From contig JAFZLC010000035.1 in NCBI GenBank assembly GCA_017551675.1, positions 1 through 61,484 on the forward strand: a DNA stretch of 61,484 bases, given 5' to 3'. The position numbers and the translations under genes are program-made. Under the pieces are notes generated by a model, which was not told where the DNA came from, did not search any database, and saw only the letters and a program-made list of their open reading frames with translations. Below, piece after piece: positions 45,042 through 53,637 of the stretch. The DNA is from Paludibacteraceae bacterium (GTDB lineage: Bacteria; Bacteroidota; Bacteroidia; Bacteroidales; Paludibacteraceae). Numbering within the stretch: the stretch's first letter is position 1; each line of letters starts with the position of its first letter.

Positions 45042-46376
45042 ATGTATAGTGTAGAAAATAAATCAGAAGAATCCCATGCTATTCAGAATAGTGCAGGAAA
45101 GCATGTGCCTACGGCACAGTTTAAAGATAAAAGATCCCAAACCCCAAATGTGACAGAAATAAGTTCGACAGCTCAGTTAGAAAAAAAAGAAAATTTGACG
45201 GGTATGCCAGATAATCTAAAGGAAGGCATTGAAAGCCTCTCTGGTTTCTCCATGGACGAAGTGCGTGTGCATTACAACAGTAGTAAACCTGCCACCGTCC
45301 AAGCGCTAGCTTATACGCAAGGCACTGACATTCACGTAGCCCCTGGTCAAGAAAAACATCTTCCGCATGAAGCATGGCATGTCGCGCAACAAATGGCTGG
45401 ACGTGTGTCGCCTACAACGAATATCAATGGAATGCCGGTGAATGATAATGTGGAGCTGGAACGGGAAGCGGATTTGATGGGGGAGAAGGCGGTGCAGTGT
45501 AAGATGAATCGTACGAATTCTTCTTTAATACATACGGCAGTATCGGGAGAATCCGTTCAACGCGATACAGATGATAGTCAGACGGATACTAGTGAAATTG
45601 ATGCGGATGAAGTTGAGGTGGTTGATGTTGTACCATTGCCGAATATGGAGAAGGTTAAACCTGATTGTTTTATTTTTTATCATGAGACAGAATCAAAGAA
45701 TAAACATATAAAAAAGGATGCAGATAGACTTAAAAAAAGGAGATCTAAAAACCGCTCTGTTAGAGAGGCTGATCTAATGAGCGATAAAGAAGGCAACGGC
45801 GAAATTAAAAACGATGAGAGTATTATAATAGTTTCTCATGGTTCAAGGTTAAATGGCAAAAATGTATGTAATGAATTTGCGGGGTATAATCCAGATAAAT
45901 TGGCATATGTGATATTTTATAAAATAACGAAAGGACAGACTAAACCATTTCTCTACCAAGGAGAAATTTTTTTAGATGGTTGTTATACTGGAGAACCTCA
46001 ACCTCAAGGAAAGCTTTTTGATGGATCATCTTATGCAGAAAGATTTGGACAATCTTTGTTAGAATGGGTCGAATATGATTATGATACGTATCCGGGAAAA
46101 TACAAACTACAGAAGAAACCTTCTTCTTTTACTGTAAAAGGTAATTTGGGAGCAGCTATGACATCTAAGGATGGTAGAGAACTGGTTGAATTAGATAGCC
46201 AAAACCGTTCTTTCTTCGAATCAAATATTCCGCATACAAATCATCCTTACCGTTATTTAAATGCCTTGCATGATGAGAGTTTGAAGAAGAGAAAGGGAAG
46301 TCAATTTGGTGGAAGCATGGGAAAAGTGAAGTATGTGTTTAATTATAACTGGAATAAAAGTACGAAAGATGTATAG
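45042..46376 (+). CDS. DUF4157 (eCIS core) cargo protein with clan-CD cysteine-peptidase-like C-terminus
   Basis: This 444-residue protein has a cargo-type N-terminal part (1-150) with the DUF4157 core (about 55-150): GFSMDEVRVHYNS, IHVAPGQEKHLPHEAWHVAQQ with a zinc-binding-like HEAWH at 109-113, and ELEREADLMGEKA. The C-terminal region (about 205-444) is different from that of the next gene. It contains a hydrophobic strand ending in His266 (SIIIVSHGS) and a later one ending in Cys314 (GEIFLDGCYTG). That order, His-Gly then Asp-x-Cys after hydrophobic blocks, is the clan-CD (caspase, gingipain, C80) signature. A protease effector or an autocleaving module is inferred. There is no signal peptide, as expected for particle cargo. 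Confidence 0.82.
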   Translation: MYSVENKSEESHAIQNSAGKHVPTAQFKDKRSQTPNVTEISSTAQLEKKENLTGMPDNLKEGIESLSGFSMDEVRVHYNSSKPATVQALAYTQGTDIHVAPGQEKHLPHEAWHVAQQMAGRVSPTTNINGMPVNDNVELEREADLMGEKAVQCKMNRTNSSLIHTAVSGESVQRDTDDSQTDTSEIDADEVEVVDVVPLPNMEKVKPDCFIFYHETESKNKHIKKDADRLKKRRSKNRSVREADLMSDKEGNGEIKNDESIIIVSHGSRLNGKNVCNEFAGYNPDKLAYVIFYKITKGQTKPFLYQGEIFLDGCYTGEPQPQGKLFDGSSYAERFGQSLLEWVEYDYDTYPGKYKLQKKPSSFTVKGNLGAAMTSKDGRELVELDSQNRSFFESNIPHTNHPYRYLNALHDESLKKRKGSQFGGSMGKVKYVFNYNWNKSTKDV

Positions 46377-46387
46377 GGTAAGTATTT

Positions 46388-46531
46388 ATGGATCCAGAAA
46401 GGAAAACATTCAAAAGTTCTTCTTGTACTCTTCAACAGAAAAGTATAGGCACAGGTAGCTTCAGCATTGTGGACAACCGTCAATGTTATTTGTCTGACAT
46501 CCCTTTGCAAGTGAAATATAGTTCGTTTTAA
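46388..46531 (+). CDS. Small ORF with eCIS-cargo-like DNR motif, or relic of a cargo gene
   Basis: This 47-residue frame from ATG 46388 to TAA 46529-46531 lies between the two cargo genes. The peptide contains GTGSFSIVDNR followed by a hydrophobic LQVK. A similar VDNRP...Q-K-LQ segment is a frequent element near the start of DUF4157 cargo proteins in Bacteroidota, as I remember them. It may be a truncated third cargo gene, a small partner protein, or a remnant of the recombination that duplicated the cargo genes. Unverified. Confidence 0.4.
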   Translation: MDPERKTFKSSSCTLQQKSIGTGSFSIVDNRQCYLSDIPLQVKYSSF

Positions 46532-46550
46532 CACACATAAAAAAGACGAT

Positions 46551-47419
46551 ATGTATAGTATAGAAAACAAATCAGAAGAATCCCGTGCTATTCAGAATAA
46601 TTCAGAAAAGCATGTACCTGCTGTACAGTTTAAGGATAACAGATCTTTAAGTGCAGTAGAAGTGGGGCAAAACACAGCTCAGTTAGAAAAAAAGAAAATT
46701 TGACAGGTATGCCAGATGACCTAAAGGAAGGCATTGAAAGCCTCTCTGGTTTCTCCATGGACGATGTGCGTGTGCACTACAACAGCAGTAAACCTGCCAC
46801 AGTACAGGCGCTCGCTTATACGCAGGGAACTGACATCCACGTAGCCCCTGGTCAAGAAAAACATCTCCCACATGAAGCATGGCATGTTGCGCAACAAATG
46901 GCTGGACGTGTGTCGCCTACAACGAATATTAATGGCATGCCGGTGAATGATAATGCGGAGTTGGAGCATGAGGCGGATGTAATGGGGGAGAAGGCGGTAA
47001 TGCAGAGAAAAACTGAAGAAGTGAGTAATCAAAAAAATGGTTTGTTAATCAGTAAAGATTGCGTACAAAGAATATCTATAAAAAAGACTCAAAGGAAATT
47101 TAGGGATAATCATTTATGGAATGGGAAAAAAACTTATGGAGCAGATTTAGGCCATCGTACTCCTGCGGCTGTTTTGAAAGCTCGTTCTAAAAATCCGAAT
47201 TTTCCTGGAGTTAATTCAATGGTTCATATTGAAGATTTTAAAAAATTGGATAATTTAAATGAAGGCGAGAATTCAAGGACAGCTCCAGCGACAAGTTTTT
47301 CTTATGTCTATTCTTCAAGTGGTAAATGTTATATAAAAAAAGAATCAGGTTCTGTTCAAATACGATTTGATGATTGGGGAAATGCGGCGCATATAGATGA
47401 GAAAATTGGTCGTAAATAA
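46551..47419 (+). CDS. Second DUF4157 (eCIS core) cargo protein, split by a -1 frameshift
   Basis: The reading frame from ATG 46551 is homologous to the first cargo gene but stops after 50 residues at TGA 46701-46703. The rest, with the DUF4157 core (GFSMDDVRVHYNS, HLPHEAWHVAQQ, ELEHEADVMGEKA), continues in the -1 frame to 47419. The join lies in an A run: the first gene has eight A, this one seven, and the zero-frame codons there read GAA AAA AAG, so the slippery heptamer A AAA AAG is in the correct phase. A -1 slip would restore LEKKENLTGMP and give about 289 residues. The C-terminal part (about 150 residues) differs from that of paralogue 1; LGHRTPAAV and GENSRTAP recall HNH/GH-E nucleases only weakly. 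Confidence 0.7.
46688..46694 (+). promoter_or_regulatory. Candidate programmed -1 frameshift site A AAA AAG
   Basis: The heptamer A AAA AAG is in the phase used by dnaX-type -1 frameshifting, in the zero frame of ATG 46551, and lies 6 bases before the zero-frame TGA stop. A strong downstream stem-loop was not obvious; a weak GGC/GCC stem lies near 46731-46743. Slippage during transcription or replication at the same A run is an equal alternative. Confidence 0.5.
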
Positions 47420-47877
47420 AAATTGAGGGCGATAATGCAATAATTATCCCCTCTTGGGTTTTTATAAAAAACAGATTAATGTTATTCTTGAATAAACTAA
47501 AAATGCTCTAGTGCATTCTGGCTATAATCCATATCGAAAAATAATTATATTGTACTTGATTTAATCAAGTTTTTAAAGCTTCGTAAAGGCGTGAACTCTC
47601 GTGAAGACTTCTGTCTTAGGCTCGTTTCTTTTGGGGTCCGTATGAAGTTCCCAAATCGGTAGATCCGCTTCTTATGAACGCTTTGGAGTGCTTGCATGTA
47701 AGTAATGAGAGTTCTGAGCTTTTGAAAACTATGGGGCAATACATGTTCGACGAAATGCATGTATGTGATGATGATCATAGCTGAGGATTTCCTCAAGATA
47801 AAAGTAAAAGGTGGGACTTCAATAATAGACTGTTTAATACATTTCCCCATCTCTGATATATCACTTTGTGCCCCCCG
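47420..47877. other. Intergenic region with a possible degraded gene
   Basis: About 460 bases between the second cargo gene and the terminator of the convergent 1259-residue gene. Its left part is AT-rich with no strong terminator for the injection-system operon; A GGGCGATAATG...TTATCCCC near 47425-47455 is a weak stem. The right part looks like decayed coding sequence (47528-47784). Confidence 0.5.
47528..47784 (+). pseudogene. Possible frameshifted gene remnant
   Basis: Two overlapping frames read like protein. The frame from 47528 to 47662 gives DLIKFLKLRKGVNSREDFCLR and stops; a -1 shift near 47620-47640 leads into a second frame (to 47784) reading DPLLMNALECLHVSNESSEL and LLKTMGQYMFDEMHV. 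Composition is protein-like, unlike the flanking AT-rich DNA. I do not recognise the family. It may be a relic of an earlier cargo or partner gene. Confidence 0.35.
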
Positions 47878-47887
47878 AAAAAAATAA

Positions 47888-47917
47888 CAGGCTGAACCAC
47901 AACCAAGGTTCAGCCTG
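47888..47917 (-). terminator. Terminator of the 1259-residue gene
   Basis: A perfect 11-base stem (CAGGCTGAACC at 47888-47898 with 47907-47917) lies 13 bases past the stop on the minus strand and is followed there by TTATTTTTTT. Confidence 0.9.
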
Positions 47918-47930
47918 TCCCCTTTATCAA

Positions 47931-50900
47931 TTACCCAATCTGTGCAGAGCGGGAATCTTTAACAACTCCATCTTGCAAGATGGATGCGTTAATTGATTTC
48001 GCTCTCGCTGTCGGTTTCAACGGAATCAACACATAACCTTCGTCGCCCGAGCGTGCTAAGATCTTCTTCTTATAGAGCATTCTGAACGAACCGCCATAGT
48101 TGTAGTGCAACATATATTGGATATCCTGATTTGTCGCATTCAACCATGAGACCTTGAGTATTATCTTGTCGTTGGCTTCTGTTTTTCTACAGTTTTTCAC
48201 GCGACCGATATTCACGCCATCACTTTCTCGATAGAGGTCAATCTGTACATTCGCCCCTTGAATAATCGCTTTAACTCGTGTGACTTCATTCGAACTATCG
48301 GCAATTGTTAATGTCTTTTTGGGCCTTTCAACATCTGTTCCATTGAGGTCAAGCTCCTTGGTAAACACATATTCCTGTTCTGCTTTGTATTGTTTGTACG
48401 AATCGCCAAGTGCGTCTTCAAAAATCTTCGTATTACTGTTAAATGTTTTGCCTAATTTAATAGTCGCTTCCCATTTCTGATTACGAGCAATCTCTCCAAA
48501 TACACTTGTGTTGTCAAGTACACTTACTTCCTGACTGCCTTGAAAGACAGGTTGCTGACAGCCTTGCATATCTAACGACGGATTCTTTTCATAATAATCT
48601 CGCTCCGTCAGAACATACGGACGTACACTTCCTTTCATCACTACCCAACGACCTGGTCCTTTCTCTGGCTTTAAAATAAAGGCATTAGGGAATACTACCG
48701 TTTTGCCTTCAACACTGGCAAGTAGGTTGCTCTTCAATGGCATCTTTTTGCGTAGCCTTGAAAATCTGGCACTGAATATTCCTTTGCCCGATTTGCGCAA
48801 ATATTGTACATTCATAAAAGCTTTTGGATCATCATATTTCTCTAAGGTTATACGATATACTTGATACTTGCCGATTTCCCATCCAGATAGAATGAATGGA
48901 CTGTTCTCTGGAATAATATCCTGAATAAGCGACTTCGTCTTCTTGCAAGGATTCAGAATGCAGTTTAACTCGTTAATTGTTTTTTGAATATCATCGAAAA
49001 CCTCTTTGAGATAGTCTTGTTTGCTGACAGGTTCGTAGGTTGCAGGATTAGTATTGGATGTGGTTTTTAGCAAATATCCGCAATGTTTTGTGTCATCGTT
49101 ATAGCTTATGTAGGCATACGTAATTTCAGGTTTACACATCCAAGAGTGAATCAACATCTCTCTTTGGAAACAAGCATTGTAGCTCACTTCATTCAATTGT
49201 TCACTTGTAGGAACAAATCTCTCTTCTTTCGTTTTACCTTTGTCATCTGGTCTGTTTATCACATAATTGTTCCATTTGTATTGCGTTGCCATAAAAGGAT
49301 GTATACCTTCGTTAGGGTTCGATAGTATGGCGGCGCGAACGTTGTTGATATCGAATATCAATCGAGCGAATGGTGTTATTTCAGGAATATAGGTCTTCCA
49401 GTTATCCATCGAATCTTTTTCGAAGGCATCTAATTTTAACGTGTATAAACATGGATTGGAACGCATACCAGTAGGTAAGGTGACACTGCCTCCTAAGTAG
49501 GTTTCAAACTCGCTGCCGTTTTGGTGATGATTGATGTATCCAGCTTGATTGTTGATTGCATGTAGGGAACGGATGGCCTTAGGAAAATGTTTACGAATCG
49601 GACCTGCAAGATATTTGTCGAGTAGTCCAGCATAATATTCCATCATCACACAATCCCATATGTTGATGTTGCGTCTTTGTGCATAAGTGCTAGATAGATT
49701 GTAGCCGGAACTGCTTTCCCATTTTTGATTTGTACTATGCTTACACCATTTGACATTGTTTAGCATAAGAGCATTGCCTTTAGTGTCTTCAAACGCATAA
49801 CCTCTTTCCTCAAGTTTGTCGTAAATCATCCGATACCTTTCCGTTTCTTTCCCTTTTCGGTCTTTTACTGCTTCCCAAATACTTTCCCAGACTTGGTCTC
49901 GTGTGGATTCAATCAAATTATCCGATGATTTATCTCCGCTTATATAGATGATACGATGTTTCCCGAGTTCATTGGCTGTGTTTCGCATTCCTTCAAAGTC
50001 ACAGTAAATATAATCGACATTGATATGGTATCTCTTCTTGAGTGCATCAAACACCTTGTCCAACAGATTCTGTAAGGCTTCACAACCCGAGATAGGACCA
50101 TCTGGCTTTTCTTCACTTCTTACATTCTTGTTCGAATATAGTTTACATAACTGGTCACAATAATTCCCGATTATTTGTTCATCGTCATTCTTGATTTTTG
50201 GGTTGTCATAGTGAGTAGGTGCATCATAAAAGATATATCCATCTCCACATAATCCTTTTTGTTGGTTATCATCAAAATAAACCATTGAACAGAGGTAATT
50301 CTTCTTTTTCTTGATTAGGATCTGTTCTTCATGATACTTTGCTTCTGCTTCGTCTTTTCTTTTTTGATATTCTTCATCACTTTCACCATCTTTCTGTTTG
50401 ACATTTTCCTTTTCGCATTTTAATTGGTCCGCAAGTTGGATGGGTCCACCCATCAACAGTTCAAATGCACTACCTTCGACAGAAACACTTCGATGTCCTC
50501 TTGGCATTACCATAAGTGCTCTTGCAATCTTCTCAGCGGCTTCTTCGGGACTTGTTGTTTCAAAGCTATCGGTGGTTGGGTATATTTCTTGCAGTGAAAA
50601 ATTGTCATATAGGTTAGGGTGTTTACTGTGTCGGGTACAAAGTTCCTGATTCTTTGGGTCTGACGTTCCCAATTCGCTGTCAAAATCAGATCCGTAGTAC
50701 TCTTCTGGTTTTATAAGACAGTTCTGATTCCACAAAAGTACATCCTTGTCCTTAGTTTTTTTGAATACAGGGACATTGATTTTACATTTTCCAATGAGGT
50801 TGAAGTGTTTTTTGACATAGCCTAAGGCAGAATAGTATTGTGAAATGTTGCCTTTCTGATTAAAGAAATAATCCAGATCTTCCGATCCAAATAATTTCAT

Positions 50901-51710
50901 GAAAGCAGGGTTGAGTTCTTTTGTCTGTTTCTCTTTTGGAAGGTAGAAATAGGCTTCATATTCTTGGTAATCACGTTTTCCTTTTTTTACCTTTCTTAGA
51001 CTTCGTTTGTTTGAAAGTCGAGAACAATCACTCCAGATGAACATTCCGCCACTGACGGGTTCGTCATTATGCATTAGCTTGCCAAATTTTACTCTAGCAC
51101 GTGCTAGTGGATCACCTTCGTATAGCGCTTCTACAACTGGATATTCTGTAATATAATAGGTGTTCTTATCATATTCATGAAGAACAACGTCAAGTCCAGT
51201 TGCAGCGTTCTTTGGATCTAATTTTGAAACTACTGCAAAGTACAAATCATCCTTGGATGGATCCAAATGAAAGAAATTCAGAGGGACATCCATCTCAATA
51301 GATTCTTTAAATTCGTTAATAGCCACAAATGGAGTTTTAATTATGTTGAGTCCGATTCTGGAACAATGTATTCCAGTGATGCCTGGATCATTTTCGTCTT
51401 CATTCGGAAAAACAATCTTTGTGTCTTGAAATTGCGGGTTATCCTTACTTGTATGGAAAAAACTTGCTATAGGCCACTTCCTCATGGTTTCGTTTAACCC
51501 TTCCGTAACGTCATTTTTCCTAATTTCCACTTTTTTTACTTCGGGAGAAACTTTAAAGAAATATACATAATATGAGCTATTAGCTTTCTTTTTATAAAAA
51601 TCTCCTCCACTGTTAAATGTGAAGCTAGACATATAATGATCTGCCTGTACATGTTTTTTATTGGTATCAAGATCCCGTAGATGCTTGATAATAGTGATTT
51701 CTTGTTCCAT
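47931..51710 (-). CDS. Large unknown protein adjoining the injection-system cluster
   Basis: This 1259-residue protein is not recognised. It starts MEQEITIIKHLRDLDTNKKH, without a signal peptide. Four parts are visible. (1) A beta-rich N-terminus (1-240). (2) A charged, probably coiled-coil stretch (about 430-470). (3) A long central part (about 385-900) with strand-acid motifs resembling a glycoside-hydrolase TIM barrel: GHRSVSVEGSAFELL near 405 and HINVDYIYCDFEG at 562-573. (4) A C-terminal beta-sandwich/fibronectin-like end (about 1150-1250: KIILKVSWLNATNQDIQYML). It faces the injection-system operon. Lack of a secretion signal and modular adhesin-like layout would suit cargo or a fibre of the particle, but membership in the system is unproven. 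Confidence 0.75.
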   Translation of the reverse strand: MEQEITIIKHLRDLDTNKKHVQADHYMSSFTFNSGGDFYKKKANSSYYVYFFKVSPEVKKVEIRKNDVTEGLNETMRKWPIASFFHTSKDNPQFQDTKIVFPNEDENDPGITGIHCSRIGLNIIKTPFVAINEFKESIEMDVPLNFFHLDPSKDDLYFAVVSKLDPKNAATGLDVVLHEYDKNTYYITEYPVVEALYEGDPLARARVKFGKLMHNDEPVSGGMFIWSDCSRLSNKRSLRKVKKGKRDYQEYEAYFYLPKEKQTKELNPAFMKLFGSEDLDYFFNQKGNISQYYSALGYVKKHFNLIGKCKINVPVFKKTKDKDVLLWNQNCLIKPEEYYGSDFDSELGTSDPKNQELCTRHSKHPNLYDNFSLQEIYPTTDSFETTSPEEAAEKIARALMVMPRGHRSVSVEGSAFELLMGGPIQLADQLKCEKENVKQKDGESDEEYQKRKDEAEAKYHEEQILIKKKKNYLCSMVYFDDNQQKGLCGDGYIFYDAPTHYDNPKIKNDDEQIIGNYCDQLCKLYSNKNVRSEEKPDGPISGCEALQNLLDKVFDALKKRYHINVDYIYCDFEGMRNTANELGKHRIIYISGDKSSDNLIESTRDQVWESIWEAVKDRKGKETERYRMIYDKLEERGYAFEDTKGNALMLNNVKWCKHSTNQKWESSSGYNLSSTYAQRRNINIWDCVMMEYYAGLLDKYLAGPIRKHFPKAIRSLHAINNQAGYINHHQNGSEFETYLGGSVTLPTGMRSNPCLYTLKLDAFEKDSMDNWKTYIPEITPFARLIFDINNVRAAILSNPNEGIHPFMATQYKWNNYVINRPDDKGKTKEERFVPTSEQLNEVSYNACFQREMLIHSWMCKPEITYAYISYNDDTKHCGYLLKTTSNTNPATYEPVSKQDYLKEVFDDIQKTINELNCILNPCKKTKSLIQDIIPENSPFILSGWEIGKYQVYRITLEKYDDPKAFMNVQYLRKSGKGIFSARFSRLRKKMPLKSNLLASVEGKTVVFPNAFILKPEKGPGRWVVMKGSVRPYVLTERDYYEKNPSLDMQGCQQPVFQGSQEVSVLDNTSVFGEIARNQKWEATIKLGKTFNSNTKIFEDALGDSYKQYKAEQEYVFTKELDLNGTDVERPKKTLTIADSSNEVTRVKAIIQGANVQIDLYRESDGVNIGRVKNCRKTEANDKIILKVSWLNATNQDIQYMLHYNYGGSFRMLYKKKILARSGDEGYVLIPLKPTARAKSINASILQDGVVKDSRSAQIG

Positions 51711-51890
51711 AAAGTATTTATATTATATTTGTTTATAGACAAATATAAATGATTTAAAGAGTTGTTACAATGATTTTGTTTAAAAATTTATTTTATTATT
51801 ATTGGATATTTGCTTTGTATAAATAAAATAATAGAAATTTTATCAATGTGATTTTTTGCGTATTTGTTGGTTTAGTTTGTTTTAGTAAAA
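51711..51890. other. AT-rich promoter region of the 1259-residue gene
   Basis: About 180 bases of very AT-rich DNA between the large gene and the terminator of the small membrane protein gene. No TAnnTTTG box on the minus strand was found with confidence. Confidence 0.4.
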
Positions 51891-51917
51891 AAAAGACGCA
51901 CATATTGTACGTCTTTT
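51891..51917 (-). terminator. Terminator of the GlsB/YeaQ-type gene
   Basis: AAAAGACG (51891-51898) pairs perfectly with CGTCTTTT (51910-51917), and the minus strand continues into a T run. It lies about 23 bases past the stop codon. Confidence 0.8.
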
Positions 51918-51939
51918 CCCGTTTTGTCTTGAATAAAAT

Positions 51940-52182
51940 TTATTTTATAACCTTGGATATGATCCATAATAAAAGAATGGCACCTAATACGGCTACAATT
52001 AATTGACCGATGATACCTCCGAAGCTGATTCCCAATATACTAAAAATCCAACCGCCTAAAACTCCTCCGACGATACCAATGATAATGTCTAGTATAAGTC
52101 CCTTACCTGAACCAGAGAAAATTTTGCTGCCTAAGAATCCTGCTATGGCACCAAGCAATAGTGATAATAATATTCCTTCCAT
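51940..52182 (-). CDS. GlsB/YeaQ/YmgE family small membrane protein
   Basis: This 80-residue protein has three hydrophobic glycine-rich helices (MEGILLSLLLGAIAGFLGSKI; IIIGIVGGVLGGWIFSIL; LIVAVLGAILLLWIISKV) and the GxxGG pattern of the transglycosylase-associated (YeaQ/GlsB) family. Members are general stress-linked inner-membrane proteins without a known activity. It stands alone with its own terminator. Confidence 0.93.
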   Translation of the reverse strand: MEGILLSLLLGAIAGFLGSKIFSGSGKGLILDIIIGIVGGVLGGWIFSILGISFGGIIGQLIVAVLGAILLLWIISKVIK

Positions 52183-52321
52183 GTTTAATTAAATTAAATT
52201 GTTTGACTTTTCAGATTTTTTTTGAAAAATCCGATTGATTATTACGCGACTAAAGTAAAGAAAATAATTTCTTTTTGCAAGTTTCTATTGGGTATTTTTA
52301 TGATTTGCTTTTTGATAAAAA

Positions 52322-52349
52322 AAGCATCGATTTTGAGAAACCGATGCTT
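52322..52349 (-). terminator. Terminator of the proline biosynthesis cluster
   Basis: AAGCATCG (52322-52329) pairs with CGATGCTT (52342-52349); the minus strand continues as TTTTTTT. It lies 22 bases past the proA stop. Confidence 0.85.
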
Positions 52350-52370
52350 GTATATTTGAGAATTGTGAGA

Positions 52371-53612
52371 TTAACTTCTTACCTGACCATTTCCCTTGAT
52401 AATCCATTTGCAGGTGGTGAGTTCCTCCAATGCCATAGGACCACGAGCATGCATTTTTTGAGTGGAGATACCGATCTCTGCGCCTAGTCCGAATTGTGCT
52501 CCATCCGTCCATGCAGTAGATGTGTTTGTATAGACGCATGCAGCATCCACCATCTGATCGAACAATGCGATGTTTTTTTCATTCGTACTGATGATGGCTT
52601 CGCTATGCTTTGAACTATATTGTGCAATATGCTCCAATGCGGCATGAATGTCTTTTACGGTTCGAATGGCCATCTTCAATGACATGAATTCCAGTCCGAA
52701 GTGCTCTGGTGTGGCATGTTCCAAATAAGGATATTTACCATCCAATGCTTTGTATGCTGCTTCGTCGGCATAGATAATCACATTTTTGGTAGCCAGTTTC
52801 TCGCACAAGAATGGAAGATCATTTAATCTCTTCTCGTTGATTAGCACGCAGTCGAGTGTGTTGCAGACACTTGGACGACGTGTCTTTCCGTTGAAGATGG
52901 CATTTGCTCCAATTGTAAGGTCACACTCTTCGTCAATGTATGTGTGGCACACTCCAGCTCCTGTTTCGATAACTGGAACCATAGCGTTCTCTCTTACAAA
53001 TTTGATAAGTCCGGCGCTACCTCTTGGTATGATTAGATCAACATAGCCAACAGCGTTTAGCAACTCTCCGGTCGCTTCACGTCCTGCAGGTAATAAAGCT
53101 ACAATGTTTTCGTCCAATCCTTTCTTTTTAAGAACAGAATGAATGATGTTTACGATGGCTACGTTTGAATTGTAGGCATCGGTTCCACCCTTCAAAATAC
53201 AGGCATTGCCAGATTTGAAGCAGATAGAAAATACGTCGAAACTAACATTGGGTCTTGCTTCGTATATGATGCCGATTACACCCATAGGAACACTGATCTT
53301 TTTTATCTTTAATCCGTTCGGACGTTCTATCTCTTTCAGTGTTCTTCCAAGAGGAGAGGGGAGTGTGGCTACGTTTCTGATATCGGATGCTATCCCCTTG
53401 ATACGCTCTTCGGTTAGCATTAATCGATCATACATAGGATTACTTTTCTCCATCTTATCCAAGTCTTTTTGATTTTCGGATAAAATGTAATCGACTTGAT
53501 TCTCTGCCTCGTCAGCCAATGTGTTCAGAATGTCATTGATTTGACTATCTGTCACTTTGTTGAGGCTTTTGGATGCTGTTTGTACATCCTTGAATATAGC
53601 TGTTAGATCCAT
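52371..53612 (-). CDS. proA: Gamma-glutamyl phosphate reductase
   Basis: This 413-residue NADPH-dependent enzyme converts gamma-glutamyl phosphate to glutamate semialdehyde, the second step of proline synthesis. Seen: the aldehyde-dehydrogenase-fold features [43 protein letters not shown], and the catalytic cysteine in [11 protein letters not shown]. Length is normal. It lies 25 bases after proB on the same strand and ends the cluster. Confidence 0.97.
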   Translation of the reverse strand: MDLTAIFKDVQTASKSLNKVTDSQINDILNTLADEAENQVDYILSENQKDLDKMEKSNPMYDRLMLTEERIKGIASDIRNVATLPSPLGRTLKEIERPNGLKIKKISVPMGVIGIIYEARPNVSFDVFSICFKSGNACILKGGTDAYNSNVAIVNIIHSVLKKKGLDENIVALLPAGREATGELLNAVGYVDLIIPRGSAGLIKFVRENAMVPVIETGAGVCHTYIDEECDLTIGANAIFNGKTRRPSVCNTLDCVLINEKRLNDLPFLCEKLATKNVIIYADEAAYKALDGKYPYLEHATPEHFGLEFMSLKMAIRTVKDIHAALEHIAQYSSKHSEAIISTNEKNIALFDQMVDAACVYTNTSTAWTDGAQFGLGAEIGISTQKMHARGPMALEELTTCKWIIKGNGQVRS

Positions 53613-53637
53613 ATTTCTGACGTAATTTAGAACTTAC

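Noticed and set aside
26009-47419. Type VI secretion system or prophage tail
   Set aside because: No TssJ/L/M membrane complex or ClpV, and no capsid, terminase, portal or integrase genes. DUF4255, DUF5908, DUF4157 and an Afp15-type AAA+ point to an eCIS.
47545-47850. 101-residue minus-strand frame
   Set aside because: Basic, unlike any family I know, and opposite to more protein-like frames at 47528-47784; probably a shadow.
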